Source: Rathayibacter caricis DSM 15933
GTDB lineage: Bacteria > Actinomycetota > Actinomycetes > Actinomycetales > Microbacteriaceae
NCBI RefSeq assembly: GCF_003044275.1
Contig: NZ_PZPL01000001.1
Location: 930,001 to 994,000, forward strand
DNA length: 64,000 nt
Reading direction: 5' to 3'
Part shown: piece by piece, positions 49,258 through 60,101 of the stretch
Position numbering within the stretch: the first letter of the stretch is position 1
How the letters are laid out: each line of letters opens with the position of its first letter
Program-made: the position numbers and the translations under genes
The notes under the pieces: model-generated
The model's database searches: none
Seen by the model: the letters and a program-made list of their open reading frames with translations, nothing else
What the model was told of the DNA's origin: nothing

Positions 49258-49440
49258 ATGGACCTCGGTGGACTCGGCGACAAGGCCAAGGACTTCGCGA
49301 ACAGCGACAAGGGCGAGAAGCTGACCGATCAGGGGCTCGACAAGGCGGGTGACGCGGCCGGCAAGGCCTCGGGCGGCAAGTTCGACGGGCAGATCGACGG
49401 CGCCGAGAAGGCGGCCGACCAGCGCATCGGCGACGAGTAG
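49258..49440 (+). CDS. MT0933-like antitoxin family protein, 60 residues
   Basis: A small, highly charged helical protein (MDLGGLGDKAKDFANSDKGE start, ending KAADQRIGDE) with Gly/Lys/Asp repeats. It matches the MT0933/Rv0909 antitoxin-like family of actinobacteria. No toxin gene is adjacent, so an antitoxin role is doubtful; many such proteins behave like stress proteins. GGAAGGAA precedes the ATG, and a stem-loop follows. Confidence 0.8.
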   Translation: MDLGGLGDKAKDFANSDKGEKLTDQGLDKAGDAAGKASGGKFDGQIDGAEKAADQRIGDE

Positions 49441-49460
49441 CCGCCCCGACGACTCGACGC

Positions 49461-49494
49461 GAACGGGGCCCTGCGCACGGCGCGGGCCCCGTTC
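49461..49494 (+). terminator. Stem-loop terminator
   Basis: GAACGGGGCCC (49461-49471) pairs with GGGCCCCGTTC (49484-49494), an 11-bp stem with a 12-nt loop, 20 bases after the stop of the antitoxin-like gene. There is no U-tract. Confidence 0.6.
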
Positions 49495-49593
49495 CGTGTC
49501 CACTGGGCCACGACGGCGAGCGCGAGTGGGCGCGAATCGGGGCCCGCAGCTCGCGCAGACGCCGGAACGTGCCGTCTAGTGAACGGCGCCCGA

Positions 49594-50289
49594 TCAGCTC
49601 GCGCGCAGCGCCCGGAGCAGCGCCAGCACCACGACCGCCGAGCGATCCGCCGCGTCGTCGACGTGCGCCTCGAACTGCCCCGGCGCGCACAGGTCCGAGA
49701 TCCCGCGGACCGACACGAACGGCACTCCGTGCACGTGCGCCGTCTGCGCCAGCGAGACCGACTCCATGTCGGTCGCCAGCGCAGCCGGGAACGCCCCGAG
49801 CACCCGCTCGACGTGGTCGCCCGAGACGAACACGTCGCCCGACACGATCAGCCCGCGGCGAACCGGCACCGCGCCGTTCGGCACCTCCGCGACCAGCTCG
49901 GCCGCCAGGGCGGGGGCGTGCCCGGAGTAGCGCGCCGGCATGCCGGGCACCTGTCCGAGCGCGTAGCCGAAGGCCCGCGCGTCCGCGTCCGTCTGCACGT
50001 ACTCGTCGCCGACGACCACGTCGCCGACCCGCACGTCCGCCCCGAGACCGCCCGCCGACCCGGCGCTGACGACCAGCGGCGACGGGTCGCGGAGGATCGC
50101 CGCCGTCAGCCCTCCGGCCGCGTTCACGAGGCCCACGCCGGTGCGCACCAGCAGCACCGATCCGCCGTCGATCTCGAGGTCCCACTGCAGCGAGTTGCCG
50201 ACCGTCCGCGGCTCGGAGGCGCGCTCGGCCTTCGCGAGGAACGGCTCCGCCTCCTCGTCCATCGCCACCAGGACGATCGCGTCGCTCAC
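49594..50289 (-). CDS. mtnN: 5'-methylthioadenosine/S-adenosylhomocysteine nucleosidase
   Basis: A 231-residue purine nucleosidase. It cleaves adenine from SAH and MTA; with SAH it yields S-ribosylhomocysteine, the LuxS substrate. Motifs: [11 protein letters not shown] (catalytic Glu), [56 protein letters not shown] and VRGISD with the catalytic Asp. GTG 50289 overlaps the luxS stop (GTGA), so the two enzymes are coupled. Confidence 0.93.
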   Translation of the reverse strand: MSDAIVLVAMDEEAEPFLAKAERASEPRTVGNSLQWDLEIDGGSVLLVRTGVGLVNAAGGLTAAILRDPSPLVVSAGSAGGLGADVRVGDVVVGDEYVQTDADARAFGYALGQVPGMPARYSGHAPALAAELVAEVPNGAVPVRRGLIVSGDVFVSGDHVERVLGAFPAALATDMESVSLAQTAHVHGVPFVSVRGISDLCAPGQFEAHVDDAADRSAVVVLALLRALRAS

Positions 50290-50753
50290 GCGGTCACCGT
50301 CTCCCACTCGTCGCGCTGCGCGAGGAACGTGCGCGCCGCCTCCTGCGCGCCCTCGAGCGAGTGGTTCGCGCCCCAGCCGCACTGCGTCTCGTTGGCGGCG
50401 GGCACCTCGTCGGCCTCGGTGATGTCGCGGAGGGTGTCCTCGACGAGCGAGAGCACCTCGGGCAGCTCGGGCTCGCCCGCGAGGATCAGGTAGAAGCCGG
50501 TCTGGCAGCCCATCGGCGAGAAGTCGACCACGCGGTCGGAGTGGTTGCGCGACTTCTCGGCGAACAGGTGCTCGAGCGAGTGCACGGTCGGCATCTCGAG
50601 GTGGGCGCGGTTGGGCTGGGTGAACCGCACGTCGTACTTCACGATCCGGCTGCCGCCCGGCAGGGTCTTGGCGTCGGCGAGGCGCACGTACGGCGCGGCG
50701 ACGGTGCGGTGGTCGAGGTTGAACGACTCGACGTTCATGCGCGGCTGATCCAC
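50286..50753 (-). CDS. luxS: S-ribosylhomocysteine lyase LuxS
   Basis: A 155-residue metalloenzyme splitting S-ribosylhomocysteine into homocysteine and DPD, the AI-2 precursor. [14 protein letters not shown] gives the HxxEH metal site, and MGCQTGFYL holds the catalytic Cys. A later CGWGANHS carries the third ligand. GTG 50753 has AAGGAG 6 nt upstream; ATG 50738 is a weaker choice. It forms a two-gene activated-methyl-cycle operon with mtnN. A signalling role cannot be inferred from sequence. Confidence 0.95.
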   Translation of the reverse strand: MDQPRMNVESFNLDHRTVAAPYVRLADAKTLPGGSRIVKYDVRFTQPNRAHLEMPTVHSLEHLFAEKSRNHSDRVVDFSPMGCQTGFYLILAGEPELPEVLSLVEDTLRDITEADEVPAANETQCGWGANHSLEGAQEAARTFLAQRDEWETVTA

Positions 50754-50808
50754 GGTGGTCTCCTTCGCTGGGGTCCCTCCATTCTCCTCCGCCCGCGCTC
50801 GCCGTTCA

Positions 50809-51710
50809 CTGATCGAGCAGCCCGCGCAGAGGGCGAGCCCGCGAACTCCGGGCCGGCCTCGCTGGTCGAGTAGCCCCGCAAGGGCGTATCGAGACCCGCC
50901 GGTTCCAGCAGCCCGGTCATCCGCCCCCCGTCCCCGGGAGAAGGTGGATCTCGATACGCCCGCTGCGCGGGCTACTCGATCAGCGAATTCCGGGCCGACC
51001 TTGCTGGTCGAGTAGCCCCGCAGGGGCGTATCGAGACCCGCCGGTTCCAGCAGCCCTGGCGTCCGCCCCCGCCCTCGGGAGTGGGCGGATCTCGATACGC
51101 CCGCTCCGCGGGCGCTACTCGATCAGCGAACTCCGGGCCGACCTTGCTGGTCGAGTAGCCCCGCAGGGGCGTATCGAGACCCGCCGGTTCCAGCAGCCCT
51201 GGCGTCCGCCCCCGCCCTCGGGAGTGGGCGGATCTCGATACGCCCGCTCCGCGGGCGCTACTCGATCAGCGAACTCCGGGCCGACCTCGCTGGTCGAGTA
51301 GCCCCGCAGGGGCGTATCGAGACCCGCCGGTTCCAGCAGCCCTGGCGTCCGCCCCCGCCCTCGGGAGTGGGCGGATCTCGATACGCCCGCTCCGCGGGCG
51401 CTACTCGATCAGCGAACTCCGGGCCGGCCTTGCTGGTCGAGTAGCCCCGCAGGGGCGTATCGAGACCCACTGGTTCCAGCAGCCCGGTTATCCGCCCCCG
51501 TCCCCGGGAGAAGGTGGATCTCGATACGCCCGCTGCGCGGGCTACTCGATCAGCGAGCTCCGGGCAGGCCTCGCTGGTCGAGTAGCCCCGCAGGGGCGTA
51601 TCGAGACCCGCCGGTTCCAGCAGCCCGGTCATCCGCCCCCCGTCCCCGGGAGAAGGTGGATCTCGATACGCCCGCTGCGCGGGCTACTCGATCAGCAAGC
51701 TCCGGGCCGC
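50809..51710. repeat. Tandem array of about six 142-143 bp repeats
   Basis: The forward element CTGGTCGAGTAGCCCCGCA starts near 50862, 51004, 51147, 51289, 51432 and 51574, giving a period of 142-143 bp. Each unit also holds the reverse-type element (GGATCTCGATACGCCCGCTG... ending CTACTCGATCAGCG) and a CCGGTTCCAGCAGCCC linker. Units two to four are almost identical; the outer ones differ slightly (GTCCCCGGGAGAAGGTGGAT against GCCCTCGGGAGTGGGCGGAT). The array fills the roughly 1-kb gap between luxS and kdpE. No gene is supported here. Confidence 0.9.
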
Positions 51711-51747
51711 AGCCAGGAAGCGACGTCCTCGGAGACCCCGCATTCCC

Positions 51748-52425
51748 TCACGCCCCCGGCACGAACCGGTAGCCCATCCCCGCCTCCGTCAGCAGGTACC
51801 GCGGGTGCGACGGGTCGGGCTCGAGCTTCTTGCGCAGCTGCGCCAGGTAGAGGCGCAGGTAGCCGGTGTCGGTGACGTGGGTCGGCCCCCAGATCTCGTC
51901 GAGCAGCGAGCGGCGCGTGACCAGCCTGCCCGCGTTCCGTACCAGGATCTCGAGCACCTGCCACTCCGTCGGGGTGAGCCGCACCGAGGCCCCCGCCCGC
52001 GTCGCGCTCTTCGCGACCAGGTCGATCGTCACCTCGCCGATGACCACGAGCGGCTCGCCGTCGGCCGGCTGCACGCGCCGCGACAGGGCCCGGATGCGCG
52101 CGAGCACCTCGTCCATCGAGAACGGCTTCGTCACGTAGTCGTCGGCTCCGGCGTCGAGCGCGTCGACCTTGTCGGCCGCGCCCGTCCGCCCCGACACCAC
52201 GAGGATCGGCGCGCTCGTCCAGCCGCGCAGCGCGTGGATCACCTCGACCCCGTCGAGCCGCGGCATGCCCAGATCGAGCATGTAGAGGTCCGGATGCTCG
52301 TCCACGGCCCGGTTGACAGCCTCCGTGCCGTCGCCCGCGGTCACGACCTCGTAGCCGCGCGCCGTGAGCGTGATGCGCAGGGCCCGCAGGATCTGCGGGT
52401 CGTCGTCGGCGATCAGGATCTTCAC
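51748..52425 (-). CDS. kdpE: KDP operon response regulator KdpE
   Basis: A 225-residue OmpR-type regulator. Receiver: IADDDPQILRAL acidic pocket, phospho-Asp in LYMLDLGMPRLDG (residue about 52), SGRTGAADKVDAL and YVTKPF. DNA-binding winged helix in the C-terminal 95 residues (LTPTEWQVLEILVRN, THVTDTGYLRLYLAQLRKKL). It activates kdpFABC when potassium is scarce. It overlaps kdpD by ATGA and ends the operon at the edge of the repeat array. Confidence 0.95.
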   Translation of the reverse strand: MKILIADDDPQILRALRITLTARGYEVVTAGDGTEAVNRAVDEHPDLYMLDLGMPRLDGVEVIHALRGWTSAPILVVSGRTGAADKVDALDAGADDYVTKPFSMDEVLARIRALSRRVQPADGEPLVVIGEVTIDLVAKSATRAGASVRLTPTEWQVLEILVRNAGRLVTRRSLLDEIWGPTHVTDTGYLRLYLAQLRKKLEPDPSHPRYLLTEAGMGYRFVPGA

Positions 52426-54908
52426 TCGTCCCCCTCGGTCGCGGTCGGCGCCAGCGGCAGCGTCACCACCATGGTCAGTCCGCCTCCCGGTGTGTCCTCG
52501 GTCTCGAGTGTGCCGCCCATGCCCTCGGTGAACCCCTTCGACAGGGCGAGTCCCAGGCCGAGCCCCGTCAGGTTGTCGTCGTCGCCCAGGCGCTGGAACG
52601 GCACGAAGATCTGCTCCCGGCGCTCGGGCGCGACGCCCGATCCGTGGTCGACGATCCGGATCTGCCCCGAGCCGCCGAACGCGCTCGTCGCGATCCGCAC
52701 CCGGGTGCCGGGAGGCGCGTAGCGGGCGGCGTTGGCCAGGAGGTTCACGACGACCCGCTGCAGGAGCCCCGCGTCGGCGAGCATCGACGGCCCGTCGAGA
52801 TCGAGGTCGAGGTCGACCTCGCCGGGTCCGAGTCCGAGCTCGTCTAGCGCCGGCAGCACCACGTCGGCCGCGTCCAGCGGAGCGAGCGCCACGGCGAGCG
52901 CCCCCGCCTCGAGCCGCGTGACGTCGAGCAGGTCGGTCACGAGCGCGGCCAGCACGGTCAGGCTCTCGTCGGCCGTGGCGAGCAGCTCCTGCCGGTCGCG
53001 ATCGCTCCAGGCGATGTCGGGCGAGCGCAGCCCGCTGACGGCCGCGGTCGCGGCAGCGAGCGGGCGGCGCAGGTCGTGGCTGACCGCCGAGAGCAGGGCG
53101 CTGCGCACCCGGTCGGTCTCGGCCAGCGGAGCGAGCTCGCTCGCCGTCTCGGTCAGCGCCGCGTTCTCGAGGACGGAGTCGAGCTGCGCCGCGATCACCT
53201 GCAGCAGCCGCCGCTCGCCCGCCTCCAGCTCACGGCCGTGCAGCTCGAGCACGGCGGCGGGCCCGACCGGCACCATCACCGGATCCTCCTGCGGCTCCCC
53301 GTCGACGGCCACGACGACTCCGTCGCGCACGAGCCGCACGCCGGTGAGTCCGAACGCCTCGCGCGCGCGCTCGAGGATCGCCTGCACGGCGCCCTGCCCG
53401 CGGATCACGCCGCCCGCGATCGTCGCGAGCAGCTCGGACTCGGCCCCCGACCGCTCCGCCGCCCGCGAGCGCCGCGCCGCCCGGTCGACCACCGAGCTGA
53501 CCAGCACCGCGTTCACCACGTAGAGCGCGAGGGCGAGGGCGTGCAGCGGCTCGTCGACGGTGATCGTGTAGAGCGGATCGACGAAGAAGAAGTCGAGGGT
53601 GAGTCCCGAGAGCACGGCCGCGAACAGCGCCGGCCAGATCCCTCCGATCAGCGCCACGAGCACCACGAGCAGCTGGTACGAGAGCACGTCGCTCGTGATC
53701 GACTCGTCGTTCCGGAGCATCGACAGCAGCCAGGTCAGCAGCGGCCCGCCGACGAGGGCGAGGCCCATGCCCGCCAGCCGGCGCCGCAGGGTCAGCGCCC
53801 CTGCGCGCCGGGGCAGCAGCGCGCTCCGCCCCGCCGCCGAGTGGCTGACGATGTGGACGTCGATGTTGCCGGACTCGCGGATGACGGTGGCGCCGATGCC
53901 CGGGGTCAGGGCCGCGGCGAGCCGGCTGCGGCGGCTGACCCCCAGCACGAGCTGGGTCGCGTTGACCGAGCGGGCGAACTCGACCAGCGCGCGCGGCACG
54001 TCCTCGCCGACGACCTGGTGGTAGCTGCCGCCGAGCGATTCGACCAGCGCGCGCTGCGCCTCGAGCAGGTCCGGGCGCGGCGACCGCAGCCCGTCGGGCG
54101 ACACGATGTGCACCGCCAGCAGGTCGCCCCCGGAGGAGCGCGCCGCGATCCGCGCCCCGCGCCGCAGCAGGGTCTCGCCCTCCGGCCCTCCGGTGAGCGT
54201 CACGACGACGCGCTCGCGCGCCTCCCACGTGCTGTCGATGCCCTGCTCGACGCGGTAGTCGCGGAGCGCGCTGTCGACCTCGTCGGCCAGCCAGAGCAGG
54301 GCGAGCTCGCGCAGCGCGGTGAGGTTGCCGAGGCGGAAGTAGTTCGAGAGCGCCGCGTCGATGCGCTCGGGAGGGTAGACGCGGCCGTCGGCGAGGCGGT
54401 CGCGCAGGGCCTGCGGGGCGAGGTCGACGACCTCGATCTGGTCGGCGGCGCGCAGCACCGCATCCGGGATCGTCTCGCGCTGCGGCGCCCCGGTGATCGC
54501 GTGCACCACGTCGTTGAGCGACTCGATGTGCTGGATGTTGACCGTCGAGAAGACGGTGATGCCGGCGTCGAGCAGCGTCCGCACGTCCTGCCAGCGCTTG
54601 TCGTGCCGCGACCCGGGGGCGTTGGTGTGCGCGAGCTCGTCGACCAGGGCGATGTCGGGGCGGCGGGCGAGGACCGCGTCCAGGTCCATCTCCTCGAGCG
54701 CGACTCCGCGGTGCTCGACGCGGCGGCGCGGCACGACCTCGAGGCCCTCGAGAACGGAGGCGGTGGCCGAGCGGCCGTGCGTCTCGACCACGGCGACCAC
54801 GACGTCGCGGCCCTCGTCGGCGAGCCGGCGGCCCTCCTCGAGCATCGTGTAGGTCTTGCCCACGCCGGGCGCCGCACCCAGCAGCACGCGCAGGCGGCCC
54901 TTCGTCAT
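52422..54908 (-). CDS. kdpD: Potassium/turgor sensor histidine kinase KdpD
   Basis: An 828-residue sensor. The N-terminal KdpD domain has Walker A GAAPGVGKTY (residues 11-20) and VDELAHTNAPGSRHDKRWQD. A universal-stress-like domain spans about 245-365, four membrane helices about 390-490, a GAF-like part follows, then HisKA with SAVSHDLRRPLAAA (His near residue 604) and the ATPase with NLLANAARYAPPG, DHGSGV and GLGLGLALSKG. It responds to low K+ and phosphorylates KdpE. It is slightly shorter than the E. coli protein. Confidence 0.95.
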   Translation of the reverse strand: MTKGRLRVLLGAAPGVGKTYTMLEEGRRLADEGRDVVVAVVETHGRSATASVLEGLEVVPRRRVEHRGVALEEMDLDAVLARRPDIALVDELAHTNAPGSRHDKRWQDVRTLLDAGITVFSTVNIQHIESLNDVVHAITGAPQRETIPDAVLRAADQIEVVDLAPQALRDRLADGRVYPPERIDAALSNYFRLGNLTALRELALLWLADEVDSALRDYRVEQGIDSTWEARERVVVTLTGGPEGETLLRRGARIAARSSGGDLLAVHIVSPDGLRSPRPDLLEAQRALVESLGGSYHQVVGEDVPRALVEFARSVNATQLVLGVSRRSRLAAALTPGIGATVIRESGNIDVHIVSHSAAGRSALLPRRAGALTLRRRLAGMGLALVGGPLLTWLLSMLRNDESITSDVLSYQLLVVLVALIGGIWPALFAAVLSGLTLDFFFVDPLYTITVDEPLHALALALYVVNAVLVSSVVDRAARRSRAAERSGAESELLATIAGGVIRGQGAVQAILERAREAFGLTGVRLVRDGVVVAVDGEPQEDPVMVPVGPAAVLELHGRELEAGERRLLQVIAAQLDSVLENAALTETASELAPLAETDRVRSALLSAVSHDLRRPLAAATAAVSGLRSPDIAWSDRDRQELLATADESLTVLAALVTDLLDVTRLEAGALAVALAPLDAADVVLPALDELGLGPGEVDLDLDLDGPSMLADAGLLQRVVVNLLANAARYAPPGTRVRIATSAFGGSGQIRIVDHGSGVAPERREQIFVPFQRLGDDDNLTGLGLGLALSKGFTEGMGGTLETEDTPGGGLTMVVTLPLAPTATEGDE

Positions 54909-54996
54909 GCTCCTGGCCTCACCCTCGGCTCGCAGGACCGGCGCGCGGGAGGCGGGCCGCTCGCGATTCTACGAGCCGGGGGTCGGAGCAGGGCCG

Positions 54997-55578
54997 TCAC
55001 AGCCGGTCCAGTGCGAGGTTCAGCTCGAGCACGTTCACGGTCTCCTCGCCGAGGTACCCGAGCCCCCGCGGCTGCACCGAGCTCTCGACGAGCGCGCGGA
55101 CCTCCTCCACCGCGAGTCCGCGGGCCTGGGCGACGCGGTCCGCCTGCAGCAGGGCGTACTCCGGGCTGATGTCGGGGTCCAGGCCCGAGGCGGAGGCGGT
55201 CAGCGCGTCGGCGGGCACGTCGGCCGGGTCGACGCCCTCGAGCGCGGCGATCGCGGCGCGCCGCTCCTGGATCGAGGCGACGAGCTCGGCGTTCTCGGGG
55301 CCGAGGTTGCTGCCGCTGGAGGCACCCGCGTCGTAGCCGGCCGCGGACGGCCGCGACTGGAACCACTCCGGCAGCGGGGTGCCGTCGGCGTCGGTGAAGG
55401 ACTGGCCGATCAGCGACGAGCCGACGACCCGCCCGTCGGCGGACACGAGCGAGCCGTTCGCCTGAGCGGGCAGGGCGAGCTGCCCGACGCCGAGGACGAC
55501 GAGCGGATAGGCGAGCCCGAGGACCGCGGTCATCGCGATCATCGCGCGCAGGGCGACGGAGTAGGTGCGGAGCGTCAT
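54997..55578 (-). CDS. kdpC: Potassium-transporting ATPase subunit KdpC
   Basis: A 193-residue subunit with one N-terminal membrane helix (residues 8-33) and an extracytoplasmic domain containing GSSLIGQSFTD, WFQSRPSAAGYDAGASSGSN and a C-terminal GYLGEETVNVLELNLALDRL. It assists K+ binding by KdpA and stabilises the KdpB complex. It is separated from kdpB by 100 bp holding a nested hairpin, unusual within a tight operon. Confidence 0.95.
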   Translation of the reverse strand: MTLRTYSVALRAMIAMTAVLGLAYPLVVLGVGQLALPAQANGSLVSADGRVVGSSLIGQSFTDADGTPLPEWFQSRPSAAGYDAGASSGSNLGPENAELVASIQERRAAIAALEGVDPADVPADALTASASGLDPDISPEYALLQADRVAQARGLAVEEVRALVESSVQPRGLGYLGEETVNVLELNLALDRL

Positions 55579-55611
55579 GGTCTCTCTTCTTCCGGGAGCA
55601 GTGGTGGGTTC

Positions 55612-55669
55612 CCGCGGGACGTCACTCCGGGACATGCCCGAAGAGGCATGCGCCGGTGGCGTCCCGCGG
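55612..55669 (-). other. Nested hairpin between kdpB and kdpC
   Basis: Outer arms CCGCGGGACG (55612-55621) and CGTCCCGCGG (55660-55669) are a perfect 10-bp pair. Inside, CATGCC (55633-55638) pairs with GGCATG (55645-55650) over a 6-nt loop. It starts about 10 bp after the kdpB stop. It could limit transcription into kdpC-D-E, protect mRNA, or be a processing site. Confidence 0.6.
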
Positions 55670-55678
55670 TCGGGTCGG

Positions 55679-57823
<2,145 letters not shown>

Positions 57824-57825
57824 GA

Positions 57826-59496
57826 TCAGAGCCCTTCCGCCAGGGGTCCCAGCGCGAGTACGGGGAAGTAGGTGAGTGCGGTGACGACGAGCGTCACTCC
57901 CACGAGGAGCCCGACGAACTGCGGTCGCGCGGTCGGCAGCGTGCCCGCGCTCGCGGGCACCGCCTTCTGCGCGGCGAGCGATCCGGCGAGCGCGAGCACC
58001 AGCACGATCGGCAGGAACCGGCCGAGCAGCATCGCGACTCCGAGAGCCGTGTTCAGCCACGGAGTGTTCGCGGTGAGCCCGGCGAAGGCCGAGCCGTTGT
58101 TGTTCGCGGCCGAGGTGAAGGCGTAGAGCACCTCCGACAGACCGTGCAGTCCGGGGTTCCAGATCGACGTGCTCTCGACGTCCTCGCGCACCGCGGGGAT
58201 CGCGAAGCTCAGCGCGGTGCCGGCGAGCACGAGGGTCGGGGTGACCAGGATGTACAGGCTCGCGAGCGTGATCTCGCGCTGCCCGAGCTTCTTGCCCAGG
58301 TACTCCGGGGTGCGCCCGACCAGCAGCCCGCCGACGAACACGGCGAGGATCGCGAGCACGAGCATCCCGTAGAGCCCCGAGCCGACACCGCCCGGCGCGA
58401 CCTCGCCGAGCATCATGTTCAGCATCGGCATCATGCCGCCGAGCGGCGTCGCGGAGTCGTGCATCGAGTTCACCGCGCCGGTCGAGGTGAGCGTGCTCGC
58501 GCTGCCGAAGAGCGTCGAGCCCGCGATGCCGAAGCGCGTCTCCTTGCCCTCCATCGCGGCTCCCGCGGCCTGCGCCGCCGATCCGCCGCCGGCCAGCTCG
58601 AGCGCGGTGAACGCGCCGAGCGACACGGTGAAGACGACGGCCATCGCGGCGAGGATCGCGCGGCCCTGCCGCACGTCGCCGACCATCCGCCCGAAGGTCC
58701 GCGGCAGGCTGAACGGGATCGCCAGCATGAGCACGATCTGCAGCAGATTCGTCCAGGCCGAGGGGTTCTCGAACGGATGCGCGGAGTTGGCGTTGAAGTA
58801 CCCGCCGCCGTTCGTCCCCAGCATCTTGATCGCCTCCTGCGACGCGACCATGCCGCCCGGGATGCTCTGCGCGCCGCCCATCAGCGTCTCCACCTCGAGC
58901 GGAGCCGCGAGGTTCTGCACCACGCCTCCCGCGACCAGCACGAGCGCGGCCACGACCGAGAGCGGCAGCAGCAGGCGCAGCACGCCGCGGGTCAGATCGA
59001 CCCAGAAGTTGCCGAGCGTGCCGGAGGAGCGCCGCGCGAATCCGCGGATCAGCGCCACGGCGACGGCCAGGCCCACCGCGGCCGAGACGAAGTTCTGCAC
59101 GGCGAGCCCGCCGAGCTGCACGGCGTAGCCGAGGGTGAGCTCCGGCGAGTACGACTGCCAGTTCGTGTTCGTGACGAACGAGATCGCGGTGTTGAACGCG
59201 AGTCCCTCGGGCACGGCGGGCAGCCCGAGCGAGCCGGGCAGCACGGCCTGCAGCCGCTGCATCCCGTAGAGCAGCAGCACCCCGATCAGCGAGAACGCGA
59301 GCACGGCGCGCAGGTACGCGCGCCAGCTCTGCTCGGACGAGGAGTCCACTCCGATCACCCGGTAGAGGTCGCGCTCGAGGGCGAGGTCGCGGCTCGAGGA
59401 GTAGAGGCGCGCCATGCCGTCGCCGAGCGGGCGGTGCACGAGCGCGAGAGCGAGGCCGACGGTGGCGACCTGGAGGACGGCGAGGAGCGTGTCCAT
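57826..59496 (-). CDS. kdpA: Potassium-transporting ATPase subunit KdpA
   Basis: A 556-residue K+ channel-like subunit with 10 helices and four pore loops: [47 protein letters not shown] and [13 protein letters not shown]. These give the asymmetric Thr/Asn/Gly selectivity filter. Its ATG overlaps the kdpF stop. Confidence 0.96.
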   Translation of the reverse strand: MDTLLAVLQVATVGLALALVHRPLGDGMARLYSSSRDLALERDLYRVIGVDSSSEQSWRAYLRAVLAFSLIGVLLLYGMQRLQAVLPGSLGLPAVPEGLAFNTAISFVTNTNWQSYSPELTLGYAVQLGGLAVQNFVSAAVGLAVAVALIRGFARRSSGTLGNFWVDLTRGVLRLLLPLSVVAALVLVAGGVVQNLAAPLEVETLMGGAQSIPGGMVASQEAIKMLGTNGGGYFNANSAHPFENPSAWTNLLQIVLMLAIPFSLPRTFGRMVGDVRQGRAILAAMAVVFTVSLGAFTALELAGGGSAAQAAGAAMEGKETRFGIAGSTLFGSASTLTSTGAVNSMHDSATPLGGMMPMLNMMLGEVAPGGVGSGLYGMLVLAILAVFVGGLLVGRTPEYLGKKLGQREITLASLYILVTPTLVLAGTALSFAIPAVREDVESTSIWNPGLHGLSEVLYAFTSAANNNGSAFAGLTANTPWLNTALGVAMLLGRFLPIVLVLALAGSLAAQKAVPASAGTLPTARPQFVGLLVGVTLVVTALTYFPVLALGPLAEGL

Positions 59497-59585
59497 CAGA
59501 ACCGCTCCGGTCGCACGAGCGCGACGAGGAGGAACACCACGGCGCCGATCGCGAGGACCGCGGCGAGCGCGTCGAAGACGATCAC
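59496..59585 (-). CDS. kdpF: Potassium-transporting ATPase small subunit KdpF
   Basis: A 29-residue single-helix peptide ([20 protein letters not shown], then VALVRPERF), the standard KdpF ending P-E-R-F. KdpF stabilises the KdpFABC complex. GTG 59585 has GGAGGAG 5 nt upstream. Its stop overlaps the kdpA ATG, and its start overlaps the stop of a further small membrane frame. Confidence 0.92.
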   Translation of the reverse strand: MIVFDALAAVLAIGAVVFLLVALVRPERF

Positions 59586-59734
59586 CGCGACTCCTCCGAC
59601 TCGCGGGCCGCACGGGGGTGGGCGGCGCGGACCGGCGGCCCGAGCTTCTCCACCCCCCGGGCGGCGAGGCCGATGACGAGGAACAGGGCGAGCACGCCGA
59701 GGAGGTAGGCGAGGTCGAGCACGGAGGACTCCAT
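59582..59734 (-). CDS. Small membrane protein upstream of kdpF, 50 residues
   Basis: This frame begins [20 protein letters not shown] and ends [15 protein letters not shown]: one membrane helix (residues 8-25) and a charged tail. The stop overlaps the kdpF GTG (GTGA), a strong sign of coupled translation. It is not part of the textbook KdpFABC complex. It could be an extra regulatory peptide of the pump or a leader that tunes kdpF translation. The ribosome site is weak (CCTCCGG). Confidence 0.65.
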   Translation of the reverse strand: MESSVLDLAYLLGVLALFLVIGLAARGVEKLGPPVRAAHPRAARESEESR

Positions 59735-59808
59735 CCGGAGGCGGACGGCGCTCGAGCGAGCGCACGAGTCCCGATGCAACACCCGCGCACGGCCCCCGGA
59801 TCCGCTCC

Positions 59809-59928
59809 TCACGGTTTCCCTACGGCCCGCCCCGGAATGCTCACGGTTCTCCTACGGGAGACGTCGTGAGAGCGGTCTCCCCCTGCAACAGCGGGGGTCG
59901 TGCCACGAAGGTCACGGTTCGGCAACGG
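59809..59928. promoter_or_regulatory. Three TCACGGTT...ACGG direct repeats upstream of kdp
   Basis: TCACGGTTTCCCTACGG (59809-59825), TCACGGTTCTCCTACGG (59841-59857) and TCACGGTTCGGCAACGG (59912-59928). The first two are 32 bp apart, three helical turns. They lie 75-195 bp upstream of the first kdp frame and are candidates for KdpE binding, although they could equally serve the divergent chvE promoter. Confidence 0.5.
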
Positions 59929-59940
59929 TCGTCAGCGCGC

Positions 59941-59983
59941 TTTACAGCGGCCGGGTCGCGCAATATGTTGTCTCCGTGGACAA
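59941..59983 (+). promoter_or_regulatory. Promoter and candidate operator of the chvE operon
   Basis: TTTACA (59941-59946), 17 nt, TATGTT (59964-59969). TTGTC-N6-GACAA (59968-59983) is an inverted repeat over the start point, fitting a repressor site. The leader to ATG 60102 is about 125 nt. Confidence 0.6.
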
Positions 59984-60101
59984 AGCCCATCGGGGCTCCC
60001 CGCCCTACCCCGGGCGACGACACGACGGCGTGCATCCATCCGTGCACGCTCTCGCGCCGTCCTTCTCACTCGGACACTGCTTTCAGAGAGGAATGCACTC
60101 C

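Larger units (their letters stand above)
59735..60101. other. Divergent control region of kdp and chvE operons
   Basis: A gene-free stretch of 367 bp. Besides the three direct repeats it holds the chvE promoter and its inverted repeat. The half nearer chvE is relatively AT-rich. No small protein or RNA gene is evident. Confidence 0.5.

Noticed and set aside
51258..51632. A 124-residue minus-strand frame in the repeat array
   Set aside because: It is simply the repeat read in frame (repeated [24 protein letters not shown] text); no start signal or conservation argument.
50809..51710. CRISPR array
   Set aside because: Units are 142-143 bp, the whole unit is repeated including linkers, and there are no unique spacers and no cas genes.
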